Of a DNA stretch of 11,128 nt, positions 6,357 through 11,128 are shown piece after piece. The translations under genes and the position numbers were made by a program. The first letter of the stretch is position 1. Every line of letters starts with the position of its first letter. A model generated the notes under the pieces. The model did no database searches. It was not told the DNA's origin and worked only from the letters and a program-made list of their open reading frames with translations. Origin of the DNA: CG10-46-32 sp964606465 (GTDB lineage Bacteria > Patescibacteriota > Patescibacteriia > UBA2169); contig CAZSGI010000026.1 of the NCBI GenBank assembly GCA_964606465.1, forward strand, positions 1-11,128, written 5' to 3'.

Positions 6357-7930
6357 TAAATTTCCTCCTTTTTTTCGTACACGTAGTTCATCCATTCTTC
6401 TATCACTTTGACGAACGCTTTGAACGGGGCTTCAATCACAAAGTCCAGGGCAAAGATGAACACGTTGATGTTCTCAAACCGCGCGGACATCCACTTGCCT
6501 GCGTGCAGCACCGGCAGCGTAAGGAAGCTCCAGAGCGCGCGGAGGACGCCCCGCTGCGGCGGGGTCACGACCAGCTCCTGGTTGGCGAGCCTGATGCGGT
6601 ACGCGAACAGCGAGACCAGGCACAGGAAGAACAGGAACACCATGATGCTCACCGCGGTAAAGTTCAGGAACCCGAGGATCCAGACGAGCGCGCCGAACGA
6701 GAGCGCGAACAGGATTCCGTAGAGCACCACGAACACCGCGCTCAAGAGCAGGCTCCGGCTTCCCTTTTTGGACACTTGGATGATGTCGCCGTGCGCGTCG
6801 GCAATTTGGCTCGAGCCCTGGATGATGAGTTCCGTGTTTTTTTCGTCCGGAAGCTTGGTGGAGAGCGCGATGATGGCGAGCAGGCTCGGCGGGAACAGCA
6901 CGTTGATGGCGATGGGGACGAGGTCAAAGTGTTGTATCAGGAGGTAGTCTACCGGAATCTCCAGCACGATGAAGAGCAGGAACTTGGTGATGACGAGGTA
7001 CACGATGGAGCGCCTGATGGCGCGGTGCAGCGAGGAGCGGGATGTTTTGTAGTGTTGCTCGCACCGCTCCCGGATGCGCCGCTGGAAGGCGTCTGATCCT
7101 CTGTTGAGGTCGTGCCAGGAGCCGTCCGGGTCGCTCACGACCACGTCCCGCAGAATCACAAAGTAGGCCACGTGCTTGCGCAGCAGCGCGGTCAATTTTT
7201 CTTTGAGGGGGTGATCAAGGTCTGCTTGGATTTTTTTGCGAAGCTCCGGAAGGTTTGCCCCGACTTCTTTGATGAGGCCCGCCTCCGCGCGCTGCCAGTG
7301 CGGGTAGTAGACGAGGGTGAGGTGGAACGCGAGCGTGTCGTTGTCGTTTTTGTACAGCGCGCGGCTTGCCGCAAGGTAGATCTGCTTTGCGCGCTCTTCG
7401 GGCGGGATAGCGCTCTCGAGGTAGATGCGCTTGTTCATCGCCTCGTACATAGCGTTGATTGAGGCGTGCATCACGTGGGGGGGCACCAGGAATTCATCCA
7501 CTTCCGTGGCCATGATGCCGAGCACAAAGCCGGGCATGCTCTTTTTGTCGGAAACGTCTTTGAGCGAGGCGAATCCGAGGAGCGCGAAGTACTTTTCAAA
7601 GACGCGCTCAAGCGCCGCGATGTTGCGCTGGGGGATGGTGCTGTTGGGCAGGTACCGCGCGTGGATGAGCTCGTGCACCAGGTTTTCCGCGATTCCATCG
7701 CGCGCGCCCTGGGAGAGCACTCTACGCAGGATGCGCTCAATGGCGTTCCGGCGGATGAGGTGCTCTTCCTTGTAGTCCACGGCGTTGCGCATGCGCTCGT
7801 AAATAAAACTCGCCGCGGCTGCGCGCGCGGGAATGGACACCTTGGGCTCGTTGGGGTCAATCGCAACGGATCGCCTCTGGGCGAGCGCGGCGTGGACGAG
7901 CGCCTGGATTGGCCCGGTAATGGGGGGCAT
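6356..7930 (-). CDS. Multi-pass membrane protein of unknown function (524 aa)
   Basis: Not assigned to a named family. The first 300 residues are soluble, helical and charged; they include NAVDYKEEHLIRRNAIERIL (49-68), an HELIH pentapeptide (86-90) and ARYLPNSTIP (91-100). The C-terminal part has hydrophobic segments at about 308-332, 336-357, 393-422 and 424-446. A loop between the second and third carries NTELIIQGSSQIADAHGDIIQVSKKGSR. A further weakly hydrophobic stretch follows near 462-500, and the tail is charged. There is no signal peptide, so the large N-terminal domain is probably cytoplasmic. The N-terminal wording recalls conserved hypothetical proteins of Parcubacteria-like genomes (memory only, unverified). 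HELIH could be a zinc-protease motif or chance. It has its own promoter, an estimated 15-nt leader without SD, and overlaps dus by 1 nt. Confidence 0.85.
   Translation of the reverse strand: MPPITGPIQALVHAALAQRRSVAIDPNEPKVSIPARAAAASFIYERMRNAVDYKEEHLIRRNAIERILRRVLSQGARDGIAENLVHELIHARYLPNSTIPQRNIAALERVFEKYFALLGFASLKDVSDKKSMPGFVLGIMATEVDEFLVPPHVMHASINAMYEAMNKRIYLESAIPPEERAKQIYLAASRALYKNDNDTLAFHLTLVYYPHWQRAEAGLIKEVGANLPELRKKIQADLDHPLKEKLTALLRKHVAYFVILRDVVVSDPDGSWHDLNRGSDAFQRRIRERCEQHYKTSRSSLHRAIRRSIVYLVITKFLLFIVLEIPVDYLLIQHFDLVPIAINVLFPPSLLAIIALSTKLPDEKNTELIIQGSSQIADAHGDIIQVSKKGSRSLLLSAVFVVLYGILFALSFGALVWILGFLNFTAVSIMVFLFFLCLVSLFAYRIRLANQELVVTPPQRGVLRALWSFLTLPVLHAGKWMSARFENINVFIFALDFVIEAPFKAFVKVIEEWMNYVYEKKEEI
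6364..6371 (-). promoter_or_regulatory. Shine-Dalgarno of dus inside the upstream gene
   Basis: On the - strand AAAGGAGG sits 7 nt before ATG 6356, within the last codons (KKEE) of the 524-aa membrane protein gene. It fixes the dus start and indicates reinitiation at the TAATG junction. Confidence 0.75.
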
Positions 7931-7951
7931 AGCGTGGTGGTTTATCTGATA

Positions 7952-7980
7952 ATACTACCCCATTTCCTTGAGTTTTTCAA
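7952..7980 (-). promoter_or_regulatory. Promoter of the membrane protein-dus operon
   Basis: On the - strand: -35 TTGAAA (7975-7980), 17-nt spacer, -10 TAGTAT (7952-7957). Transcription would start near 7945, about 15 nt before ATG 7930, so the leader is short and has no SD. It lies immediately downstream of a terminator, consistent with a new transcription unit. Confidence 0.5.
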
Positions 7981-7985
7981 CAAAG

Positions 7986-8019
7986 AAAAAGGGCGATGAT
8001 GGTACGGATACCATCGCCC
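7986..8019 (-). terminator. Intrinsic terminator of the 206-aa gene
   Basis: On the - strand GGGCGATGGTA (8009-8019) pairs with TACCAT and CGCCC of the opposite arm (7991-8004), with a TCCG loop and a 3-nt bulge. TTTTT (7986-7990) then C and TTT follow. It is 38 nt beyond the TAG of the 206-aa gene and separates it from the membrane protein-dus unit. Confidence 0.75.
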
Positions 8020-8057
8020 TCTTCGGGGTTCTTTTTTTTGACCGCACACGCAGTCGG

Positions 8058-8678
8058 CTACCCAATCCAGCGGATCGGCCTCACGGGCGGGGCAGCGGGT
8101 ACGTACTCCTCGAGCTCAAGCGCTCGGCATGCGGCCACGATGGGCAGAACGTCATCTCTGCTGCCGCCGAATTGCTCTTCCCAATCCACCCGCACTCGGG
8201 CCGGCTGGGCGAGGGGTTCGTCGTCAGAGAGCGGAGAACCCTCCCACGCTTTTGAGCGGATGCTGCAACGCGCGGGAAACTCGTCCGTGCTGTGGTAGAA
8301 AGAACCTCGGTAGAATTGGAGATCCCCGCGGTATCCTTTCCGTACCAGGCTCTCGGCGACGCGTTTGGCGAGCTGGAATGTGACGACGCCCGAACGACCT
8401 CCGGCTTTCTCGAACTCGACAAAGCCGAAGCGCTTGCGCTCCGCCAGAACGTCGGGCAGGCCCGCGAAGCCCCCCTCGCCGCGAATGGTCGGCAGCGCGG
8501 CGCTGATTCGCACCCCAACGGTTGCTGCCGCTTCTCCGGAAGCTGTCAAACGCTCCGGAGCCTGGAGCCTGCCGTCTACCCATACCCAGTTCTCTGGCAC
8601 CGCCTCCACGAGCTTGATCATGGCTTCTTGGGCTTCTTGCCCCTCTGCCGAGATTCTAAAGAACAGCCTGCCTCCCAT
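8058..8678 (-). CDS. Hypothetical soluble protein, orphan (206 aa)
   Basis: I do not recognise the family. The protein has 206 residues, with no signal peptide and no membrane segment. It is mixed alpha/beta in appearance, with a helical acidic start (EGQEAQEAMIKLVEAV, 12-27), a Trp-rich turn (NWVWVDGR, 30-37), an aromatic middle (QFYRGSFYHS, 121-130), and a Pro-rich end (YVPAAPPVRPIRWIG). There is one cysteine at 138 and one at 184. The start at 8678 is fixed by AAAGGAGG 5 nt upstream. An ORF start at 8780 would include the promoter and is rejected. The gene is monocistronic: promoter, SD and terminator are all visible. Such self-contained, well-expressed packaging, unlike most neighbours, argues for a real protein. 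Function is unknown. Confidence 0.8.
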   Translation of the reverse strand: MGGRLFFRISAEGQEAQEAMIKLVEAVPENWVWVDGRLQAPERLTASGEAAATVGVRISAALPTIRGEGGFAGLPDVLAERKRFGFVEFEKAGGRSGVVTFQLAKRVAESLVRKGYRGDLQFYRGSFYHSTDEFPARCSIRSKAWEGSPLSDDEPLAQPARVRVDWEEQFGGSRDDVLPIVAACRALELEEYVPAAPPVRPIRWIG

Positions 8679-8683
8679 GGAGG

Positions 8684-8691
8684 CCTCCTTT
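8684..8691 (-). promoter_or_regulatory. Shine-Dalgarno deciding the 206-aa gene start
   Basis: AAAGGAGG on the - strand, 5 nt before ATG 8678. It is one of only three strong SD sequences in the window and rules out the longer reading from 8780. Confidence 0.8.
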
Positions 8692-8715
8692 CGTGATTGT
8701 TTTTCTGTGCTGCGC

Positions 8716-8744
8716 ACCGTACCACACGCGCGCGCAAAAGTCAA
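8716..8744 (-). promoter_or_regulatory. Promoter of the 206-aa gene
   Basis: On the - strand: -35 TTGACT (8739-8744), 17-nt spacer, -10 TACGGT (8716-8721) preceded by TGG as an extended -10. The start would fall near 8709, giving a leader of about 30 nt that contains the SD. Confidence 0.6.
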
Positions 8745-8761
8745 TCGGGGATGAACCCCGA
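8745..8761 (-). terminator. Hairpin downstream of tRNA-Glu, weak terminator candidate
   Basis: TCGGGG-TTCAT-CCCCGA on the - strand, a perfect 6-bp stem with a 5-nt loop, followed by TTGACTTTTG. It could end the tRNA transcript. It abuts the -35 box of the next gene, and the T-run is interrupted, so confidence is low. Confidence 0.4.
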
Positions 8762-8808
8762 GTAAGAATCTCCGCCTCATCCCACCTCATCGGCGGGCAT
8801 GCGGCGGA

Positions 8809-8825
8809 TGCGCCGAGGAGGCGCA
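8809..8825 (-). other. Hairpin 7 nt after the tRNA 3' end
   Basis: TGCGCC-TCCTC-GGCGCA on the - strand, a perfect 6-bp stem with a 5-nt loop, placed 7 nt beyond the encoded CCA. No T-run follows. It may be a 3'-trailer structure that stops exonucleases or marks processing, rather than a terminator. Confidence 0.4.
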
Positions 8826-8832
8826 GAATCCT

Positions 8833-8907
8833 TGGTAGCCCGTAGGAGAATCGAACTCCTGTTGCGTGGATGAGAACCACGTGTCCTAGCCACTAGACGA
8901 ACGGGCC
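8833..8907 (-). tRNA. tRNA-Glu (anticodon CTC)
   Basis: A 75-nt gene including an encoded CCA (8833-8835). Acceptor stem GGCCCGT/ACGGGCT has a G1-U72 wobble and discriminator A73. The D arm is GTCT-AGTGGCT-AGGAC. The anticodon stem CGTGG/CCACG holds the 7-nt loop TTCTCAT with anticodon CTC (8872-8874), reading GAG. The T arm is AGGAG-TTCGATT-CTCCT. All four stems pair. The identity follows from the anticodon and from the Glu-like GTTCGTCTAGTGG 5' part. Confidence 0.96.
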
Positions 8908-8919
8908 ATAATAGGAGAT

Positions 8920-8948
8920 ACTATAGCGGATTTTTGTGGAAATTACAA
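8920..8948 (-). promoter_or_regulatory. Promoter of tRNA-Glu
   Basis: On the - strand: -35 TTGTAA (8943-8948), 17-nt spacer, -10 TATAGT (8920-8925), 12 nt before the mature 5' end at 8907. The spacing fits a short 5' leader removed by RNase P. It overlaps the divergent lemA promoter. Confidence 0.65.
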
Positions 8949-8962
8949 CTATCTGCTATACT
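8934..8962 (+). promoter_or_regulatory. Promoter of the lemA operon (extended -10)
   Basis: Extended -10 TGCTATACT (TATACT at 8957-8962), with a weak -35 TTGTGG (8934-8939) at 17-nt spacing. Transcription would start near 8969, about 22 nt before ATG 8991, with no SD in the leader. Its -35 lies between the -10 and -35 of the opposite tRNA-Glu promoter. Confidence 0.55.
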
Positions 8963-8990
8963 GTCTCTGATTATCATTAACGGTCAACAC

Positions 8991-9557
8991 ATGAAAAAGA
9001 TAAAAACATCATGGATACTGATTGGTATTGTTGTGCTCGTGGTGCTCTGGCTATGGAGCTCCTACAACGGGTTCGTCTCGCGCGATGAGGGAGTCAAGGC
9101 GCAGTGGGCCAACGTGGAGGCCGTGTACCAGCGCAGGCTGGACCTCATCCCGAACATCGTGAATACCGTGAAAGGCGCGGCCAAGCAGGATTTGGACGTG
9201 TTCACGGAAATCGCGGATGCGCGGTCGCGGTACACAGGCGCCGGGTCGGTTGACGAGCGGGCGGAGGCCGCGACGCGCCTTGAGTCAGCGCTCGCGCGGC
9301 TCCTCGTCATCGTTGAGAACTACCCGACCTTGAAGTCCCAGGAATCGTTCCTCGCGCTCGTCGCGGAGCTCGAGGGAACCGAGAACCGGATCAGCGTGGA
9401 GCGCCGTAGGTACAACGAGGCGGTCCAGGGTTACAACATCGCCATCAGGACCGTTCCGCGCAACCTCATAGCCGGTCTGTTCGGGTTTGGGAGGCACGAG
9501 CTGTTCGAGGCCGCGGAAGGCGCGGAAGCGGCTCCGGCGGTTGACTTTGGGGGCTAA
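8991..9557 (+). CDS. lemA: LemA family membrane protein
   Basis: 188 aa, the usual LemA length. A basic start (MKKIKTSW) leads into one membrane helix at about 7-24. The family block NGFVSRDEGVKAQWANVEAV (26-45) and RRLDLIPNIVNTVKG (48-62) follow, then the long helical part with YPTLKSQESF (111-120) and ELEGTENRISVERRRYN (126-142), and the C-terminal FGFGRHELF. LemA proteins have a short outside end and a mostly cytoplasmic helical bundle. Their function is poorly known, though they are often encoded next to TPM-domain proteins, as here. ATG 8991 is chosen over TTG 8934, which lies in the promoter. The gene ends 4 nt before the TPM gene. The C-terminus is acidic and Ala/Gly-rich. Confidence 0.93.
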   Translation: MKKIKTSWILIGIVVLVVLWLWSSYNGFVSRDEGVKAQWANVEAVYQRRLDLIPNIVNTVKGAAKQDLDVFTEIADARSRYTGAGSVDERAEAATRLESALARLLVIVENYPTLKSQESFLALVAELEGTENRISVERRRYNEAVQGYNIAIRTVPRNLIAGLFGFGRHELFEAAEGAEAAPAVDFGG

Positions 9558-9561
9558 TCCC

Positions 9562-10446
9562 ATGAGGCTTGGATTGCTTGCGACCATCGGGCTTGCAATC
9601 CCGCTCGCGGCGGCCGCGTACGTTTCTCCCGGAAGCCCGCAGGGATTGGTGAACGATTTTGCGGGCGTGTTGAGCGCGGCGCAGGAAGTGCAGCTCGAAA
9701 CCCTGCTCTCGGAGTACGAGCGACAAACCGGCAACGAAATCGCGGTGGCAATCGTCAATACCGTGGGCGATGAAACCGTGGAAACGTACGCGGTGCGGCT
9801 GTTTGAGGAGTGGGGGATCGGAAAGGAGGAGCAAGACAACGGCGCGCTTTTCGTGGTTGCGGTTTCGGACCGGGTCATGCGCATTGAGACCGGGTACGGC
9901 CTGGAGGGGGATTTGACGGACGCGGAAGCCGCTCATCTCGTGGACACGGTGGTTCCCCCCTACTTCGCGGCGAGCGATTTTGACGGCGGCGTGCGCGCCG
10001 GCGTGGTCGGCATGCTGCAGGCGGTTGGCGCGGACGTTGCGGTTGGAGCGGCGGTATCAGAAAGCCGCGGCAACGGGTCATTTATCAGCGAATTCTTTTG
10101 GGTCTTCATCTTCATTTTCATCTGGCTCGCGTCCGTGTTCGCGCGTTCGCGCTCTTGGTGGGCCGGCGGGGTGGCCGGCGGGGTGGCCGGCGGGGTCGTG
10201 GGATTGGCCGCAGGCGCGTGGCTGTGGCTTCCGATCCTTATTATCGCAGGGCTCGGCCTTGATTACCTCGTCTCAACAAAATACCGGAGCATGTTTACGA
10301 ATGACCACGGATCCGGACGCCATCACTCCGTATTCCCGTGGGTATTCTTTATCGGCGGGGGTCCGCACCGGTGGGACAAAGGCGGGGGCTGGGGCGGATT
10401 TGGCGGCGGATTATCCGGCGGCGGGGGTGCCTCCGGGAGGTGGTAA
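9562..10446 (+). CDS. TPM-domain (YgcG-like) membrane protein
   Basis: 294 aa. Signal peptide MRLGLLATIGLAIPLAAAA with likely cleavage near residues 19-20. The mature part begins YVSPGSPQGLVNDFAGVLSA, the typical TPM start, and the domain spans about 27-155 with NEIAVAIVNT (58-67), EEWGIGKEEQDNGALFVVA (82-100) and RIETGYGLEGDLTD (107-120). A membrane helix at about 177-194 is followed by AGGVAGGVAGGVV and a second hydrophobic region (215-236). The C-terminus is Gly/Trp-rich (GGGWGGFGGG, GGGGASGRW), as in many family members. The TPM domain should be extracytoplasmic. Some homologues act in photosystem repair or show phosphatase activity; the bacterial role is unclear. The gene is in an operon with lemA. 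ATG 9562 is chosen because it begins the signal peptide. Confidence 0.9.
   Translation: MRLGLLATIGLAIPLAAAAYVSPGSPQGLVNDFAGVLSAAQEVQLETLLSEYERQTGNEIAVAIVNTVGDETVETYAVRLFEEWGIGKEEQDNGALFVVAVSDRVMRIETGYGLEGDLTDAEAAHLVDTVVPPYFAASDFDGGVRAGVVGMLQAVGADVAVGAAVSESRGNGSFISEFFWVFIFIFIWLASVFARSRSWWAGGVAGGVAGGVVGLAAGAWLWLPILIIAGLGLDYLVSTKYRSMFTNDHGSGRHHSVFPWVFFIGGGPHRWDKGGGWGGFGGGLSGGGGASGRW
10161..10196 (+). repeat. Three perfect copies of a 12-bp tandem repeat in the TPM gene
   Basis: GGCCGGCGGGGT occurs three times head to tail. Being 12 bp long it keeps the frame and encodes repeated AGGV around residues 201-212, giving glycines at i, i+4 spacing beside a membrane segment. Such repeats can gain or lose units by slippage without breaking the gene. 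Confidence 0.9.
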
Positions 10447-10452
10447 AAAAAT

Positions 10453-10767
10453 ATGACAAAACTTTCACAAAGAACTGTTCCAGACCACGGCCCAAAGCTT
10501 ACCAGTGACGAGGTACGCGAGCTCAAAGGGCAGCTTGATTCCGCGTGGGAAATCAAAGATGGCAAGCTATTCCGCCATTACGACTATAACAACTTCAGAG
10601 AATCAAAAGCGTTCGTGGACAAGGTTTCCGAGCTGGCCGAGGAAGCGAACCATCACCCTGACATCACGTTCAGCTTTCGGTACGTTGATGTTGTGCTGTA
10701 CACGCATTTTAGGCAAGGCCTGACTGAAGCGGACTTTGTGCTGGCCGCGAAAATTGACGAACTGTAA
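10453..10767 (+). CDS. Pterin-4a-carbinolamine dehydratase-like protein (PCD/DCoH)
   Basis: 104 aa, normal length for the family, which dehydrates 4a-hydroxytetrahydrobiopterin. The N-terminal part has LTSDEVRELKGQLDSAWEI and GKLFRHYDYNNF. The active-site signature follows: EANHHPDITFSFRY with H67, H68 and P69, then LYTHFRQGLTEADF with H85 and D94. All catalytic positions look intact. It starts 6 nt after the TPM gene with no SD and probably ends the lemA operon. No aromatic amino acid hydroxylase or pterin gene is in the window, so its partner is unknown. In organisms without tetrahydrobiopterin, PCD proteins have been linked to folate or molybdopterin chemistry or to moonlighting roles. Which applies here is not visible. 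Confidence 0.9.
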   Translation: MTKLSQRTVPDHGPKLTSDEVRELKGQLDSAWEIKDGKLFRHYDYNNFRESKAFVDKVSELAEEANHHPDITFSFRYVDVVLYTHFRQGLTEADFVLAAKIDEL

Positions 10768-10866
10768 GCGCCTTGCGGCGGGGAGGGTATCTGTGCTAGG
10801 TTGAGACGTGTTGCCGCATGCGCATTTCCATCACGATCTTTGATAAGTTAACGCACCTTCACCCAT

Positions 10867-10874
10867 AAGGAGGT
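10867..10874 (+). promoter_or_regulatory. Shine-Dalgarno of the sigma factor gene
   Basis: AAGGAGGT, a strong anti-SD match, 7 nt before ATG 10882. It fixes the start. The 114-nt spacer before the gene holds no convincing promoter, only a weak extended -10 (TGCTAGGTT at 10794-10802) with -35 TTGCGG (10773-10778). Confidence 0.75.
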
Positions 10875-10881
10875 GGCTGCA

Positions 10882-11128
10882 ATGTCTACAGGCATGCTGG
10901 ATGAAGTGTCTGATGCAGTGGAGACGTATTTTACTGACATTGAAGACTCAATGCCGCTTTCACGGTCGGAAGAAACAGAGCTCGCCAAGAGAATCAAAGC
11001 CGGCGATATTGAAGCGCGCAATGCGCTCGTGCAGGCGAACCTGCGGTTCGTGGTGAGCGTTGCCAAGGAGCACCAGAACCGCGGCCTGCCGCTCTCTGAC
11101 CTCATCAGCGCCGGCAACCTGGGGCTGA
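10882..11128 (+). CDS. Sigma-70 family RNA polymerase sigma factor, 5' part
   Basis: The first 82 codons only; the gene runs off the right edge. After about 25 residues (with YFTDIEDSMPLS) comes region 1.2: SRSEETELAKRIKAGDIEARN. It is followed by the start of region 2, ANLRFVVSVAKEHQNRGLPLSDLISAGNLGL. This is the wording of group 1/2 (RpoD/SigA-like) sigma factors rather than ECF types. Region 1.1, an N-terminal autoinhibitory domain in classical RpoD, is absent or reduced to a short acidic leader, as in some other bacterial primary sigma factors. It could be the housekeeping sigma or a stress sigma; regions 2.4 and 4 would decide. It has a strong SD and is separated from the pterin dehydratase gene by 114 nt. 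Confidence 0.92.
   Translation, partial: MSTGMLDEVSDAVETYFTDIEDSMPLSRSEETELAKRIKAGDIEARNALVQANLRFVVSVAKEHQNRGLPLSDLISAGNLGL

Noticed and set aside
6278..7096. 272-codon open frame on the + strand across the membrane protein and dus
   Set aside because: Composition (Glu/Gln/Arg/His-rich) is that of an antisense frame of hydrophobic codons; the - strand frame has membrane segments, a promoter and a coupled downstream gene.
7991..8040. The 7991-8019 hairpin as a + strand terminator using the T-run at 8032-8039
   Set aside because: The T-run lies 12 nt beyond the stem and no + strand gene ends nearby; the - strand reading with TTTTT directly after the stem fits better.
8679..8780. Upstream start for the 206-aa protein
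   Set aside because: Would translate through the promoter and the SD; ATG 8678 has AAAGGAGG at 5 nt.
8934..8990. TTG start for lemA at 8934
   Set aside because: Lies in the -35 box; ATG 8991 gives the normal LemA N-terminus.
10768..10780. CGCC-TTGC-GGCG hairpin right after the PCD stop as a terminator
   Set aside because: Only a 4-bp stem and no T-run follows.
10813..10824. CGCATGCG palindrome as an operator of the sigma factor gene
   Set aside because: Short GC palindrome, no second copy, no nearby convincing promoter.
1..11128. Genetic code 25 (UGA as glycine)
   Set aside because: No in-frame TGA interrupts any conserved gene, so sense use of UGA is not supported by this window; only the absence of TGA stops is notable.

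Overview
The window most likely comes from a Candidate Phyla Radiation (Patescibacteria, Parcubacteria-like) genome. This is an inference from three things: compact gene packing, a MurF that lacks the usual N-terminal substrate domain, and start regions that only sometimes carry a Shine-Dalgarno (SD) sequence. None of the 13 complete or 3'-complete genes ends in TGA (7 TAG, 6 TAA), although most of the coding sequence looks GC-rich.

Region 1 (1-4689, + strand) is a division and cell-wall (dcw) cluster: the 3' end of mraZ, then rsmH, an ftsL-like gene, ftsI (PBP2/3 class) and murF. The mraZ-rsmH spacer is unusual. It holds three palindromic REP-like elements and a terminator-like hairpin placed directly before the rsmH start. 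From rsmH on, the genes are packed (1-nt gap, 23-nt overlap, 36-nt gap) and probably co-transcribed. They couple 16S rRNA methylation, divisome assembly and peptidoglycan precursor and cross-link synthesis. The expected mraY/murD/ftsW/murG do not follow.

Region 2 (4690-5421, + strand) is a two-gene module with its own strong sigma70-like promoter. It resembles a HicB antitoxin followed by a HicA toxin, with the antitoxin first. Its last codon overlaps, tail to tail, the end of a tRNA-dihydrouridine synthase gene.

Region 3 (5418-8907, - strand), read from right to left, holds tRNA-Glu(CTC), an orphan 206-aa soluble protein with its own promoter, SD and terminator, a 524-aa multi-pass membrane protein of unknown function, and the dihydrouridine synthase, which is translationally coupled to the membrane protein by a TAATG junction.

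Region 4 (8934-11128, + strand) starts from a promoter that overlaps the divergent tRNA-Glu promoter. It carries lemA, a TPM-domain membrane protein with a signal peptide and a Gly-rich tail, and a pterin-4a-carbinolamine dehydratase-like gene. After a 114-nt spacer comes the 5' end of a sigma-70 family factor, cut by the window edge. No CRISPR array, insertion sequence or rRNA was seen. The longest stretch without a gene is the 262-nt mraZ-rsmH spacer.
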